This document shows, in pieces, positions 1 to 6,737 of a stretch of DNA of 64,000 nt (positions are counted from its first letter, which is position 1; each line of letters opens with the position of its first letter). A program made the position numbers and the translations under genes. The DNA lies in NCBI RefSeq assembly GCF_049723235.1, contig NZ_JBNARB010000001.1:1-64000 (forward strand). Direction: 5' to 3'. The notes beneath the pieces are model-generated. The model did not search any database, was not told where the DNA came from, and worked only from the letters and a program-made list of their open reading frames with translations. The stretch is from Thermovenabulum sp049723235 (lineage in GTDB: Bacteria; Bacillota; Thermosediminibacteria; Thermosediminibacterales; Thermosediminibacteraceae).

Positions 1-42
1 CGATGGTACTGGGTTATCCCGGGAGAGTAGGTCGCTGCCGAA
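1..42 (+). rRNA. rrf: 5S ribosomal RNA, 3' end (partial)
   Basis: The first bases read as the last part of a bacterial 5S rRNA: the GATGGTACTGGG segment followed by GGGAGAGTAGGTCGCTGCCG, which are the conserved loop E/helix IV and 3' terminal helix regions. The 5' part lies outside the window. An AT-rich stretch follows with no tRNA, so this is probably the end of an rRNA operon. The exact 3' end is estimated. Confidence 0.85.
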
Positions 43-65
43 ATCTTTTATTTTTCATCAAAACT

Positions 66-94
66 TTGACAATAAAAATAATAGAGGGTAAAAT
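66..94 (+). promoter_or_regulatory. Probable sigma-A promoter for the MATE-marR operon
   Basis: TTGACA at 66-71, a 17-base spacer and TAAAAT at 89-94 give a near-consensus housekeeping promoter. It leaves a leader of about 175 bases before the TTG start at 275. The leader has short inverted repeats (CCCTTG at 131-136 with CAAGGG at 156-161) but no riboswitch or terminator that I recognise. Confidence 0.65.
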
Positions 95-274
95 AAACCT
101 TAACGTTGCTGGCACCCTAAAAAAATATTACCCTTGTAGTTAAGGACAAAAACTTCAAGGGAAATTGGAAGATAGTTACAATGACCCAAATTAATGATAT
201 CAGATATTGCCTTTTAAAGCCTAATGTAAAATGACTTGTCCTGATAAAAGACATAAAAAAGGGGTGAAGGAATA

Positions 275-1681
275 TTGAAAAGCGATGACAGATTTTCTAT
301 GGACTTTACTCAGGGAAGTATAATGAAACACCTGGTGAAATTTTCAATTCCGCTTTTTCTCGGGAATATACTTCAAACATTGTACAATACGGTAGACTCC
401 ATATGGGTAGGTAAATTCCTTGGACCGAGCGCCCTTGCTGCGGTTTCCGTGAGTTTCCCGATAATTTTTTTACTTATTTCGCTTGTAATGGGTATCACCA
501 TGGCGACAACGGTTTTGGTGGGGCAGTACAAGGGTGCACAAAATTACTATATGATAAGGAAAACCGTCAATACTTCTATGTTTTTACTGACAATATCGGC
601 GCTGGTAATTTCCGCTGCAGGTATATGGCTGAATAAACACATTTTAAAATTGATGAATACGCCTGTGGAGCTCATGGAAATAGCATCGGGTTATCTTAAT
701 ATTATTTTAGCGGGATTAATTTTCACCTTTGCTTACAACGCGGTAAGTGCAATACTTAGAGGACTGGGGGATTCAAGAACACCTCTTGTATTCCTTTTTT
801 ATACCACTGTAATTAATATAATTCTTGACCCTGTATTTATTTTCGGGATTGGTCCCATACCAAAAATGGGAGTGAATGGGGCGGCACTGGCGACGGTTAT
901 TTCTCAAGCCATATCCTTTTTTCTTGCGGCCAATTACCTTAATAAAAACAATCATCTTTTTTCCATTAATATTAGAGAGTTTCGCTACGATAAAGATATA
1001 ACTATAAAAATACTGAAAATAGGACTTCCTTCGGGGATTCAACAGACCGTTGTATCCATTGGAATGACTGCTATGATGGCAATAATAAATACCTTTGGCT
1101 CTCTGGTAGTTGCAGCATGGGGTGCTGCCAGTAAAATAGATTCTTTTGCCTTTTTACCTTCCATGTCAGTTGGTCTTGCCACGTCTTCCATTAGCGCTCA
1201 GAACATAGGTGCGGGAAAATACGAAAGGGTTGAGGAACTTTTAAAATGGGCAAGTCTTCTTTCTCTATTAATATCCGGAACCATTACTCTGATGATTTTT
1301 ACAATACCAAAGCTATTGCTTTCTATGTTTACAAATGATATAAATGTACTGATGGCAGGTGCTGGAATATTAAAAATCCTGGGGGTTTCTTACATTCCCT
1401 TCGGTTTTATGTGGGTAACCAACGGTATAATAAGAGGAGCTGGTGCCACTTTTATTCCCATGGTAATTTCGATAATTTCGCTTTGGTTAATCCGAATTCC
1501 ATTGGCTTACTATTTATCCTTTCATACCGCTCTAAAAAGTAACGGCATTTGGGTGGCTATATCGGCCAGTGCGATTCTAAGTACCCTTTTAAGCTATGCC
1601 TATTATCTATCCGGCAAATGGAAAAAAAGGGTTATTGAAGAGGAAGTTAATGAAATTAAAGAGAGATTGGTGGAGGAGTAG
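275..1681 (+). CDS. MATE family multidrug/cation antiporter
   Basis: The 468-residue protein has the length and about 12 hydrophobic segments expected of a MATE transporter, which exports organic cations or drugs in exchange for Na+ or H+ across the cytoplasmic membrane. The N-terminal SIPLFLGNILQTLYNTVDSIWVG region and the first-repeat GLGDSRTPL motif, echoed in the second half by RGAGATFIPM, are typical of the DinF/NorM superfamily. The TTG start is chosen because GGGGTGAAGG lies just upstream (261-270). A MarR-type regulator follows after only 3 bases, so the two are cotranscribed and the regulator probably senses a substrate of the pump. The substrate cannot be told from sequence. Confidence 0.92.
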   Translation: MKSDDRFSMDFTQGSIMKHLVKFSIPLFLGNILQTLYNTVDSIWVGKFLGPSALAAVSVSFPIIFLLISLVMGITMATTVLVGQYKGAQNYYMIRKTVNTSMFLLTISALVISAAGIWLNKHILKLMNTPVELMEIASGYLNIILAGLIFTFAYNAVSAILRGLGDSRTPLVFLFYTTVINIILDPVFIFGIGPIPKMGVNGAALATVISQAISFFLAANYLNKNNHLFSINIREFRYDKDITIKILKIGLPSGIQQTVVSIGMTAMMAIINTFGSLVVAAWGAASKIDSFAFLPSMSVGLATSSISAQNIGAGKYERVEELLKWASLLSLLISGTITLMIFTIPKLLLSMFTNDINVLMAGAGILKILGVSYIPFGFMWVTNGIIRGAGATFIPMVISIISLWLIRIPLAYYLSFHTALKSNGIWVAISASAILSTLLSYAYYLSGKWKKRVIEEEVNEIKERLVEE

Positions 1682-1684
1682 ATT

Positions 1685-2131
1685 ATGTTCAGCGATTTTG
1701 AAGTAGCGCAAAAGATGGAAGAATTTAATTATGTTATGAAAAAATGGACGAAAAAATTTTTAAAAAAATATTTTTCCGCAAAAAATTTGGAAGTTACCCC
1801 AAATCAATATCCCCTACTTTTTATATTGAAGGAACACGGGCCTGTAAAAATGAAAGAACTCAGCGAGCATATGAATATAACTACCGGAAGCCTTACGGTA
1901 ATGGTGGACAGGCTTATAGAAAAAAAGCTGGTGGAAAGGTTTTATATGCCCGAGGATAGAAGGGTGGTAATGGTAGGCCTTACCGAAAAAGGTAATGAAG
2001 AGTTGGAGAATTTTAAAAAGGTATTTATAGACTATATCCTGGAAGGGGTAAAAAGATTATCGGAAAAGGAAAAAAACGATCTAATTTACTGTTTGGATTT
2101 TATAAAAAAAGTTTTAATCGAGTGTTATTAA
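1685..2131 (+). CDS. MarR family transcriptional regulator
   Basis: A 148-residue winged-helix protein. The recognition region reads MKELSEHMNITTGSLTVMVDRL (about residues 55-76) and is followed by the wing, with VERFYMPEDRRVVMVGLTEKG matching the MarR DxRxxxxxLT signature. Length and architecture are normal for the family, which binds DNA as a dimer and usually releases it on binding a phenolic or drug-like ligand. It starts 3 bases after the MATE gene, so local control of that exporter is the simplest reading. No clear MarR palindrome was found at the upstream promoter, so the target site is unknown. Confidence 0.9.
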   Translation: MFSDFEVAQKMEEFNYVMKKWTKKFLKKYFSAKNLEVTPNQYPLLFILKEHGPVKMKELSEHMNITTGSLTVMVDRLIEKKLVERFYMPEDRRVVMVGLTEKGNEELENFKKVFIDYILEGVKRLSEKEKNDLIYCLDFIKKVLIECY

Positions 2132-2139
2132 AATTTCAG

Positions 2140-2168
2140 TTGACAAAAGGGAATAAATGCGATACTAT
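2140..2168 (+). promoter_or_regulatory. Promoter of the feo operon
   Basis: TTGACA at 2140-2145, 17 bases, then TACTAT at 2163-2168. The expected transcription start (about 2175) is roughly 10 bases before a perfect Fur box, so bound Fur would block initiation or early elongation. The promoter begins just after the stop of the MarR gene. Confidence 0.65.
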
Positions 2169-2184
2169 TTTTTTAGAAGATAAA

Positions 2185-2199
2185 TGATAATGATTATCA
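2185..2199. promoter_or_regulatory. Fur box 1 (perfect 7-1-7 inverted repeat)
   Basis: TGATAATGATTATCA is a perfect 7-1-7 inverted repeat and matches the Bacillus-type Fur box (TGATAATNATTATCA). It lies just downstream of the predicted feo promoter, a classic repressing position for iron-loaded Fur. Confidence 0.85.
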
Positions 2200-2341
2200 A
2201 TATTAATTACAAACTTGATAAATATAAAATAGTAAAATTAAAGGCTAAATTAATATAATAATGGTTTTAATTGAGAAATATATTTATATATACGGGAAAG
2301 AAAATCAGGATATGATTTATTAATTTTTTTTACCAGGTAAG

Positions 2342-2356
2342 TGATAACTATTATCA
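2342..2356. promoter_or_regulatory. Fur box 2 (one mismatch)
   Basis: TGATAACTATTATCA is a 7-1-7 inverted repeat with a single mismatch, about 157 bases downstream of Fur box 1 and 20 bases before the feoB start codon. Two boxes bracketing the leader suggest cooperative or roadblock repression by Fur. Confidence 0.75.
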
Positions 2357-2375
2357 ATTGAAGGGGGTTTAGAAA

Positions 2376-2972
2376 ATGAGCTGCTGCCATTCAGGGGAAA
2401 GCAAAAAAAACATTTTTGGTTTTATTAAAGGCAATAAAAATACCAAAAACATAGATAATAGCTTTAAGTTGCATAAAAAACTGGTTCTCGTGGGTAATCC
2501 CAATGTAGGGAAAAGTGTAATATTTAATTGCTTAACGGGTACCTATGCCACCGTCTCCAACTACCCGGGTACAACGGTAGAAATTTTCAAAGGAGCCTGC
2601 AGGATAAACAATGTAAGTTTTGAAGTTATAGACACGCCGGGAATGTATTCCATGATACCCATAACGGAAGAAGAAAGGGTAACCAGAACACTTTTACTCC
2701 ACGAAAAAGCGGATTTAGTGGTTCACGTAGTGGATGCAAAAAACCTCCAGCGGATGTTGCCCCTAACCCTTCAGCTGATTGAAACCGGGCTCCCCGTAAT
2801 GCTTGTGGTTAATATGATGGATGAGGCAGAAAAATTGGGAATAAAAATAGATATTGATAAACTATCGGAGATTTTAAATATACCCGTCGTAGGCACTGCG
2901 GCTGCTTTAAACAGAGGAATAGATATTTTGAAAAGAAGGGTGTATGAATATGTCAGAAAAAGCGCTGCTTAG
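2376..2972 (+). CDS. feoB: Ferrous iron transport protein B, GTPase (G-domain) subunit of a split FeoB
   Basis: This 198-residue protein is only the cytosolic GTPase part of FeoB. It has G1 GNPNVGKS (about residue 42), G2/switch I around NYPGTTVE, G3 DTPGMYS, G4 NMMDEAE (the family usually has NxxD) and a G5-like region near VVGTAA. The N-terminal MSCCHSGESKK gives two adjacent cysteines. It stops where the helical GDI domain would begin, and that domain plus the membrane part is encoded by the next, overlapping gene in another frame. GTP hydrolysis here would drive or gate Fe2+ uptake. Preceded by a Fur box; GGGGG ribosome site before ATG. Confidence 0.9.
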   Translation: MSCCHSGESKKNIFGFIKGNKNTKNIDNSFKLHKKLVLVGNPNVGKSVIFNCLTGTYATVSNYPGTTVEIFKGACRINNVSFEVIDTPGMYSMIPITEEERVTRTLLLHEKADLVVHVVDAKNLQRMLPLTLQLIETGLPVMLVVNMMDEAEKLGIKIDIDKLSEILNIPVVGTAAALNRGIDILKRRVYEYVRKSAA

Positions 2973-4419
2973 AAAAGATAATATAGTTGTTTACGATGAA
3001 AGGATAGAAAAGGCATTAAAGGCGATAGAAGAAAATTTGAAAAGTAATTATAATTTTTCAAAAAGGGCTATTGCACTTCTTTTGCTTCAGGGTGACGAAG
3101 AAATTACCGGGTATGTGAAAAATAGAGAAAAAACCTACGATAAAATAGAAGAGATCATTGCGAAAACAAAGGATTTATACAAAGACCCCCTGCAGTATGT
3201 CATAACTTTAAAAAGGCAGGAAAAGGCCAATGAGATAGTCCAGGATGTGAGCATAAATACGTCCAGGAAAAAGAATTTTTCCTTTTTTGACCTTCTGGAT
3301 AGAATCACTATGCAGCCTCTGACCGGAGTTCCCATCCTCATACTGATTCTTTATTTTGGACTTTACAAATTTGTCGGGCAGTTTGGAGCGGGTACCCTGG
3401 TGGACTTCATTGAGGGTAATATTTTCGAAACCTATATAAATCCTTTAATAAACAACCTGGTGGCAACATACGTTCCGGTAAAAAGCATTCAAGAACTTCT
3501 TGCCTTTGATTACGGCATCATCACCCTGGGGATCAGGTATGCGGTAGCAATAATTTTGCCTATAGTAGGGACTTTCTTCTTTGTTTTTTCAATTATTGAA
3601 GATACCGGCTACTTACCCAGGCTTGCCATGTTAATTGACAGGGTGTTTAAATCCATCGGTTTGAGCGGCAGAGCCGTTATACCGATGACCCTGGGTTTTG
3701 GATGCGATACAATGGCAACCTTAGTGAGCCGTACCCTGGAGACTAAAAGGGAAAGGGTCATTGCCACATTGCTCCTTGCTCTGGCAATTCCCTGTTCTGC
3801 TCAGCTGGGCGTAATACTTTCGCTTCTTTCGCAAAAACCTCTGGGGCTTATTATCTGGATGGGCTTTGTGTCGTTGATTTTCCTTCTCGTGGGTTATTTA
3901 TCCGCTCAAGTGCTTCCGGGGGAAAAGCCGCACTTTTATATGGAACTGCCCCCCCTCAGGATGCCGAAGCTTTCAAATATAATTGAAAAAACCGTGTCAA
4001 GAATGCAGTGGTACTTTTTGGAAATAGTTCCGCTTTTCATTTTAGCGAGTGTATTAATCTGGTTTGGCAAAATTACCGGATTATTTGACAGTTTAATAAA
4101 GCTGTTATCCCCGGTCATGAACCTCCTGGGGTTACCTCCCCAGACGGCCGAAGCCTTCTTATTTGGCTTTTTTAGAAGGGATTACGGAGCGGCGGGGCTA
4201 TATGACCTTCAAAAATCGGGCATTTTAAACGGGCCCCAGTTGGTGGTAGCTTCCGTTACCCTGACGTTATTTGTTCCCTGTATAGCGCAGTTTTCCATAA
4301 TGATAAAAGAACGGGGCTTCAAGACGGCCATGGCAATAGTAGGATTCATTATTCCCTTTGCGTTTTTATCAGGCTTTACCCTGAACCTGATTTTTAGATT
4401 GCTGGGAGTGAATTTTTAA
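2950..4419 (+). CDS. feoB: Ferrous iron transport protein B, GDI and membrane permease subunit of a split FeoB
   Basis: About 490 residues that complete FeoB. The first ~80 residues are the helical GDI-like domain (YDERIEKALKAIEE, then a LLLLQGDEE segment), followed by two Gate-type membrane halves with the conserved GFGCDTMAT, PCSAQLG and FVPCIAQF motifs; the Cys-containing motifs are implicated in Fe2+ passage. It overlaps the G-domain gene in a different frame. AAGAAGGG at 2933-2940 sits 9 bases before ATG 2950 but only 3 before ATG 2944, so 2950 is preferred. The clean domain boundary and own ribosome site favour a true split over a recent frameshift. Confidence 0.9.
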   Translation: MSEKALLRKDNIVVYDERIEKALKAIEENLKSNYNFSKRAIALLLLQGDEEITGYVKNREKTYDKIEEIIAKTKDLYKDPLQYVITLKRQEKANEIVQDVSINTSRKKNFSFFDLLDRITMQPLTGVPILILILYFGLYKFVGQFGAGTLVDFIEGNIFETYINPLINNLVATYVPVKSIQELLAFDYGIITLGIRYAVAIILPIVGTFFFVFSIIEDTGYLPRLAMLIDRVFKSIGLSGRAVIPMTLGFGCDTMATLVSRTLETKRERVIATLLLALAIPCSAQLGVILSLLSQKPLGLIIWMGFVSLIFLLVGYLSAQVLPGEKPHFYMELPPLRMPKLSNIIEKTVSRMQWYFLEIVPLFILASVLIWFGKITGLFDSLIKLLSPVMNLLGLPPQTAEAFLFGFFRRDYGAAGLYDLQKSGILNGPQLVVASVTLTLFVPCIAQFSIMIKERGFKTAMAIVGFIIPFAFLSGFTLNLIFRLLGVNF

Positions 4420-4604
4420 TGAAGTGCGGATTTTGCGGTTACGAATTTGACCAGGAAGAGGAAGGGTTAAAAGCATGCCGGGGTTGCCCCATGAGCGGTA
4501 GATGCGGCAAAGTGAAATGCCCGAGGTGCGGATACGAGAATGTAAAAAGCTCGGGACTGTTAAAAAGGCTTGGGTTTGGAAGGAAGGATGAGAATGGAAA
4601 ATAG
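4419..4604 (+). CDS. Small Cys-rich zinc-ribbon-like protein of the feo operon
   Basis: A 61-residue protein with seven cysteines: CxxC at residues 3-6, CxxC at 20-23, a single Cys at 29 and CxxC at 34-37, followed by a basic tail. This fits a small zinc ribbon or rubredoxin-like metal site. Its start overlaps the FeoB stop (TAATG) and its end overlaps the start region of feoA, so it is translationally embedded in the Feo operon. Its role is unknown; it occupies the position where some operons carry FeoC-like accessory proteins, but it is not a winged-helix FeoC. Confidence 0.75.
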   Translation: MKCGFCGYEFDQEEEGLKACRGCPMSGRCGKVKCPRCGYENVKSSGLLKRLGFGRKDENGK

Positions 4605-4836
4605 AGAGGCAAAACTTTCATATTTAAAAATTGGTGAGGAAGCTACAATAGTTAAAATAGATGCGAAAGATAATAAAATATTGAAAAAACTTATGGCTCT
4701 GGGGGTCCTCCCGGGACTTAAAGTGCAGCTTCTACAAAAATTTCCCACATATGTGTTTAAAATCGGGAATACCAGGATTGCTGCCGATGAAGAAATAGCA
4801 GGAAGTATTATAATAATGAAAAATAGTGCTCTTTGA
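4594..4836 (+). CDS. feoA: Ferrous iron transport protein A (FeoA, SH3-like)
   Basis: An 80-residue SH3-fold protein of the FeoA/IRD family, which works with FeoB at the membrane, probably by influencing its GTPase. The core LMALGVLPGLKVQLLQ and the terminal IGNTRIAADEEIAGSIIIM pattern are typical. ATG 4594 is chosen because AGGAAGG at 4581-4587 is 6 bases upstream; it overlaps the end of the ribbon-protein gene. FeoA comes last here, whereas feoA usually precedes feoB. The TGA stop lies in the loop of the terminator hairpin. Confidence 0.88.
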   Translation: MENREAKLSYLKIGEEATIVKIDAKDNKILKKLMALGVLPGLKVQLLQKFPTYVFKIGNTRIAADEEIAGSIIIMKNSAL

Positions 4837-4853
4837 GGGAGCACTATTTTTTT
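4821..4853. terminator. Bidirectional terminator between feoA and the AIR-synthase-like gene
   Basis: An 11-bp perfect stem (4821-4831 with 4839-4849) and a 7-base loop, with T-rich flanks on both strands. The stop of feoA (4834-4836) is in the loop and the stop of the minus-strand gene (4844-4846) is in the stem, so it serves both converging units. Confidence 0.85.
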
Positions 4854-5854
4854 AGCAGTTTTTTTGCGTTTTCAAAGGCCACAAAAAGTTCATCCCTTTC
4901 TAAGGGAGAAAACTCAGTTATCGAATCGTTTTTAACCAGCCGGTATTTTTGGTTATCGGTAATTTTTCCTATTATACCGGCATTTATCCCTTCCTTCTTT
5001 AAAGCCTCCACTACCCTTTGACCGTTTTTGGCGCAAATCAGCATCGAACCGCTGGATATCAGACCGAGGGGATTAATATTAAATATACTGGAAATTTCCT
5101 TTGTTACATCTAAGAGGGGGACCCTATCTTCGTATATTTCAATACCGGTACCGGAGGCCTTTGCTACCTCGTATGCGGCACCCAGAACCCCACCTTCCGT
5201 TATATCGTGCATGGCAGATATCCCCAAGGATGATGCGATTTTTCCTTCATCTATAACGCTGATGTATTCTATCAAGTTTTGAGCCTCTTTAATTTTCTTG
5301 CTATCCCATATCGGCAAAAGAATGTTTTCAAAATCGGTAGCCAGTATGGCGGTACCTTCCAGACCGGCGTATTTTGTGATTATTACATCATCTCCGGGTT
5401 TGGCTCCCGAGGAAGTAATGAAATTATCCTTAAAAGTAAATCCGATGGCGGTTGTGGAAATTACCGTTTTATTAACAGAGGCAGTAACCTCGCTATGTCC
5501 GCCTAACACCTCGATTCCTATTTTCAGACAGGCCTTATGGATGTTTTCCATCACATCCCTCACGGTGGCTTCATCGGTATTTTCAGGGAAAAGAAGGGTA
5601 ACAAGTATGCCTATGGGATCGGCTCCGCATGCTGCCAAATCGTTACATGCTACAAATACCGAAAGATATGCCCCGAGTTTATCCGCACCCGTTATGGGGT
5701 CGGAGGATAAAACCGCTACTTTTTCTCCAAAATCGATTACCGAGCAATCTTCGCCAAAGGAAGAATGCAAAAGGACTTCCTTCCTTTTTTTCCCTAAAAA
5801 AGGGTAAACGGCAGTTGAAAGGACTTCGGGAGGGATTTTACCTATTTTTATCAT
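4844..5854 (-). CDS. AIR synthase-related protein (HypE/ThiL/SelD superfamily)
   Basis: 336 residues with the two-domain PurM-like ATP-binding fold. The N-terminal half has SFGEDCSVIDFG and VLSSDPITGA (Asp residues that bind Mg-ATP), ACNDLAACGADP and GGHSEVT; the C-terminal half has MHDITEGGVLGAAYEVA. The closest well-known member is HypE, but the C-terminal cysteine that HypE carbamoylates is absent (it ends AKKLLKK), and there is no N-terminal Cys/Sec as in SelD. The reaction is therefore unknown; an ATP-dependent phosphorylation or dehydration is the family theme. Cotranscribed 15 bases after an ECF S component. Start ATG is preceded by AAAGGG. Confidence 0.8.
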   Translation of the reverse strand: MIKIGKIPPEVLSTAVYPFLGKKRKEVLLHSSFGEDCSVIDFGEKVAVLSSDPITGADKLGAYLSVFVACNDLAACGADPIGILVTLLFPENTDEATVRDVMENIHKACLKIGIEVLGGHSEVTASVNKTVISTTAIGFTFKDNFITSSGAKPGDDVIITKYAGLEGTAILATDFENILLPIWDSKKIKEAQNLIEYISVIDEGKIASSLGISAMHDITEGGVLGAAYEVAKASGTGIEIYEDRVPLLDVTKEISSIFNINPLGLISSGSMLICAKNGQRVVEALKKEGINAGIIGKITDNQKYRLVKNDSITEFSPLERDELFVAFENAKKLLKK

Positions 5855-5869
5855 AAGACATTACCCTTT

Positions 5870-6361
5870 CTAAAATTTTTCCTCATCATTAAAGGAGAGG
5901 TTTTTCAGCCTTTTATATAAAAACACCGCAATAAGGGCGCCCACTGAGACCTGCAGGGTGTCCCCGGCAATTTCAATAGGAATGGCACCTATACCGTATA
6001 TTATTCCGGCTGCCGTGGCATAGGAAGCAATCATAAAAAGACCTGCAAAAATTAAGCCGTGTATAGCCCTGCCCTTGGCGGTAAAGCTTCCCGCGATAAA
6101 ACCTTCTATTCCTTTTATAAACAGGGTAATGGGAGCCCACATGGGATATCCGGCCAGCAAATCAGCTAAGGACGAGCCCACGCCTCCAATAATGGCCGCG
6201 GGTACACCGCCGAAAATTAATGCCGACAGGTATATTATAGTTTCGCCCAGATGAAAATAAAGGTTAAAGGTAGGCACCGGGATTTTTAAAATTGAGGTGG
6301 CTACAACCGTCAATGCTAAAAAAAGTCCCATCATGGCAATTTTCTTTATTTTATCGCTCAT
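5870..6361 (-). CDS. ECF transporter S component (substrate-binding membrane subunit)
   Basis: About 163 residues with five or six hydrophobic segments in the ECF-type riboflavin/HmpT-like S-component family: an N-terminal KIAMMGLFLALTVVATSIL helix with the AxxxA-like surface used to dock ECF-T, then FHLGETIIYLSALIFGG and GGVGSSLADLLAGYP. S components capture a vitamin or cofactor precursor and share a common energizing module, which is not encoded nearby. The second ATG (6361) is chosen because GGAGG sits 9 bases upstream and overlaps the first ATG (6376). No riboswitch precedes it, so the ligand cannot be named. Confidence 0.82.
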   Translation of the reverse strand: MSDKIKKIAMMGLFLALTVVATSILKIPVPTFNLYFHLGETIIYLSALIFGGVPAAIIGGVGSSLADLLAGYPMWAPITLFIKGIEGFIAGSFTAKGRAIHGLIFAGLFMIASYATAAGIIYGIGAIPIEIAGDTLQVSVGALIAVFLYKRLKNLSFNDEEKF

Positions 6362-6452
6362 ATACGCTACCTCCATAAAATCTTTTACTGATATTATACT
6401 ATATTAACCGGGATTTAACCAACAATTCCTGCAGGGGATAGGCAATTATGAA

Positions 6453-6481
6453 TTGATTTTTGCATAAATTTTACATATAAT
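6453..6481 (+). promoter_or_regulatory. Promoter of the serS T-box leader
   Basis: TTGATT at 6453-6458, a 17-base spacer and a perfect TATAAT at 6476-6481. Transcription would begin near 6488, about 25 bases before the T-box stem I. Confidence 0.7.
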
Positions 6482-6504
6482 AAAAATAAATAAATTAATA
6501 TTTT

Positions 6505-6703
6505 AATGCAATGAGGGAGAAAATTTGCACCGGGCCTTTTTTCAGAGAGCCGGTGTTCAGGTGCGAACCGGTAAAGGCGTGCAACTTCCGCTCCCGAGCA
6601 TCGCTTCAGGCGACGGTAGTACCGTTACAGCTTAAAGTTAGAAAATAGGGTGGCACCGCGGGAAATATCCTCTCGCCCCTTGAGGGAGAGAGGATTTTGC
6701 TTT
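6505..6703 (+). promoter_or_regulatory. T-box riboswitch, serine tRNA type (UCC specifier)
   Basis: The conserved T-box AGGGTGGCACCGCG is at 6647-6660, followed by a terminator hairpin (about 6666-6703: an ATCCTCTC arm, a GAGAGGAT arm and a T-rich tail). Stem I is closed by GGGAG (6515-6519) pairing with CTCCC (6591-6595). The codon just before that 3' arm, at the specifier position, is TCC (6587-6589) followed by G, which reads serine and fits the downstream serS. Uncharged tRNA-Ser would stabilise the antiterminator and allow serS transcription. Confidence 0.92.
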
Positions 6704-6737
6704 TACAGGGAAAATTATTTTTTGAGGAGGTAAAAAA

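Noticed and set aside
2930..2980. FeoB interruption as a pseudogene or sequencing error
   Set aside because: The downstream part has its own ribosome site and ATG at a domain boundary, and the upstream part ends in a normal G domain, so I annotated two genes instead of one broken gene.
4844..5854. Selenophosphate synthetase (SelD)
   Set aside because: The N-terminal Cys/Sec-containing loop of SelD is absent; only the general AIR-synthase fold is supported.
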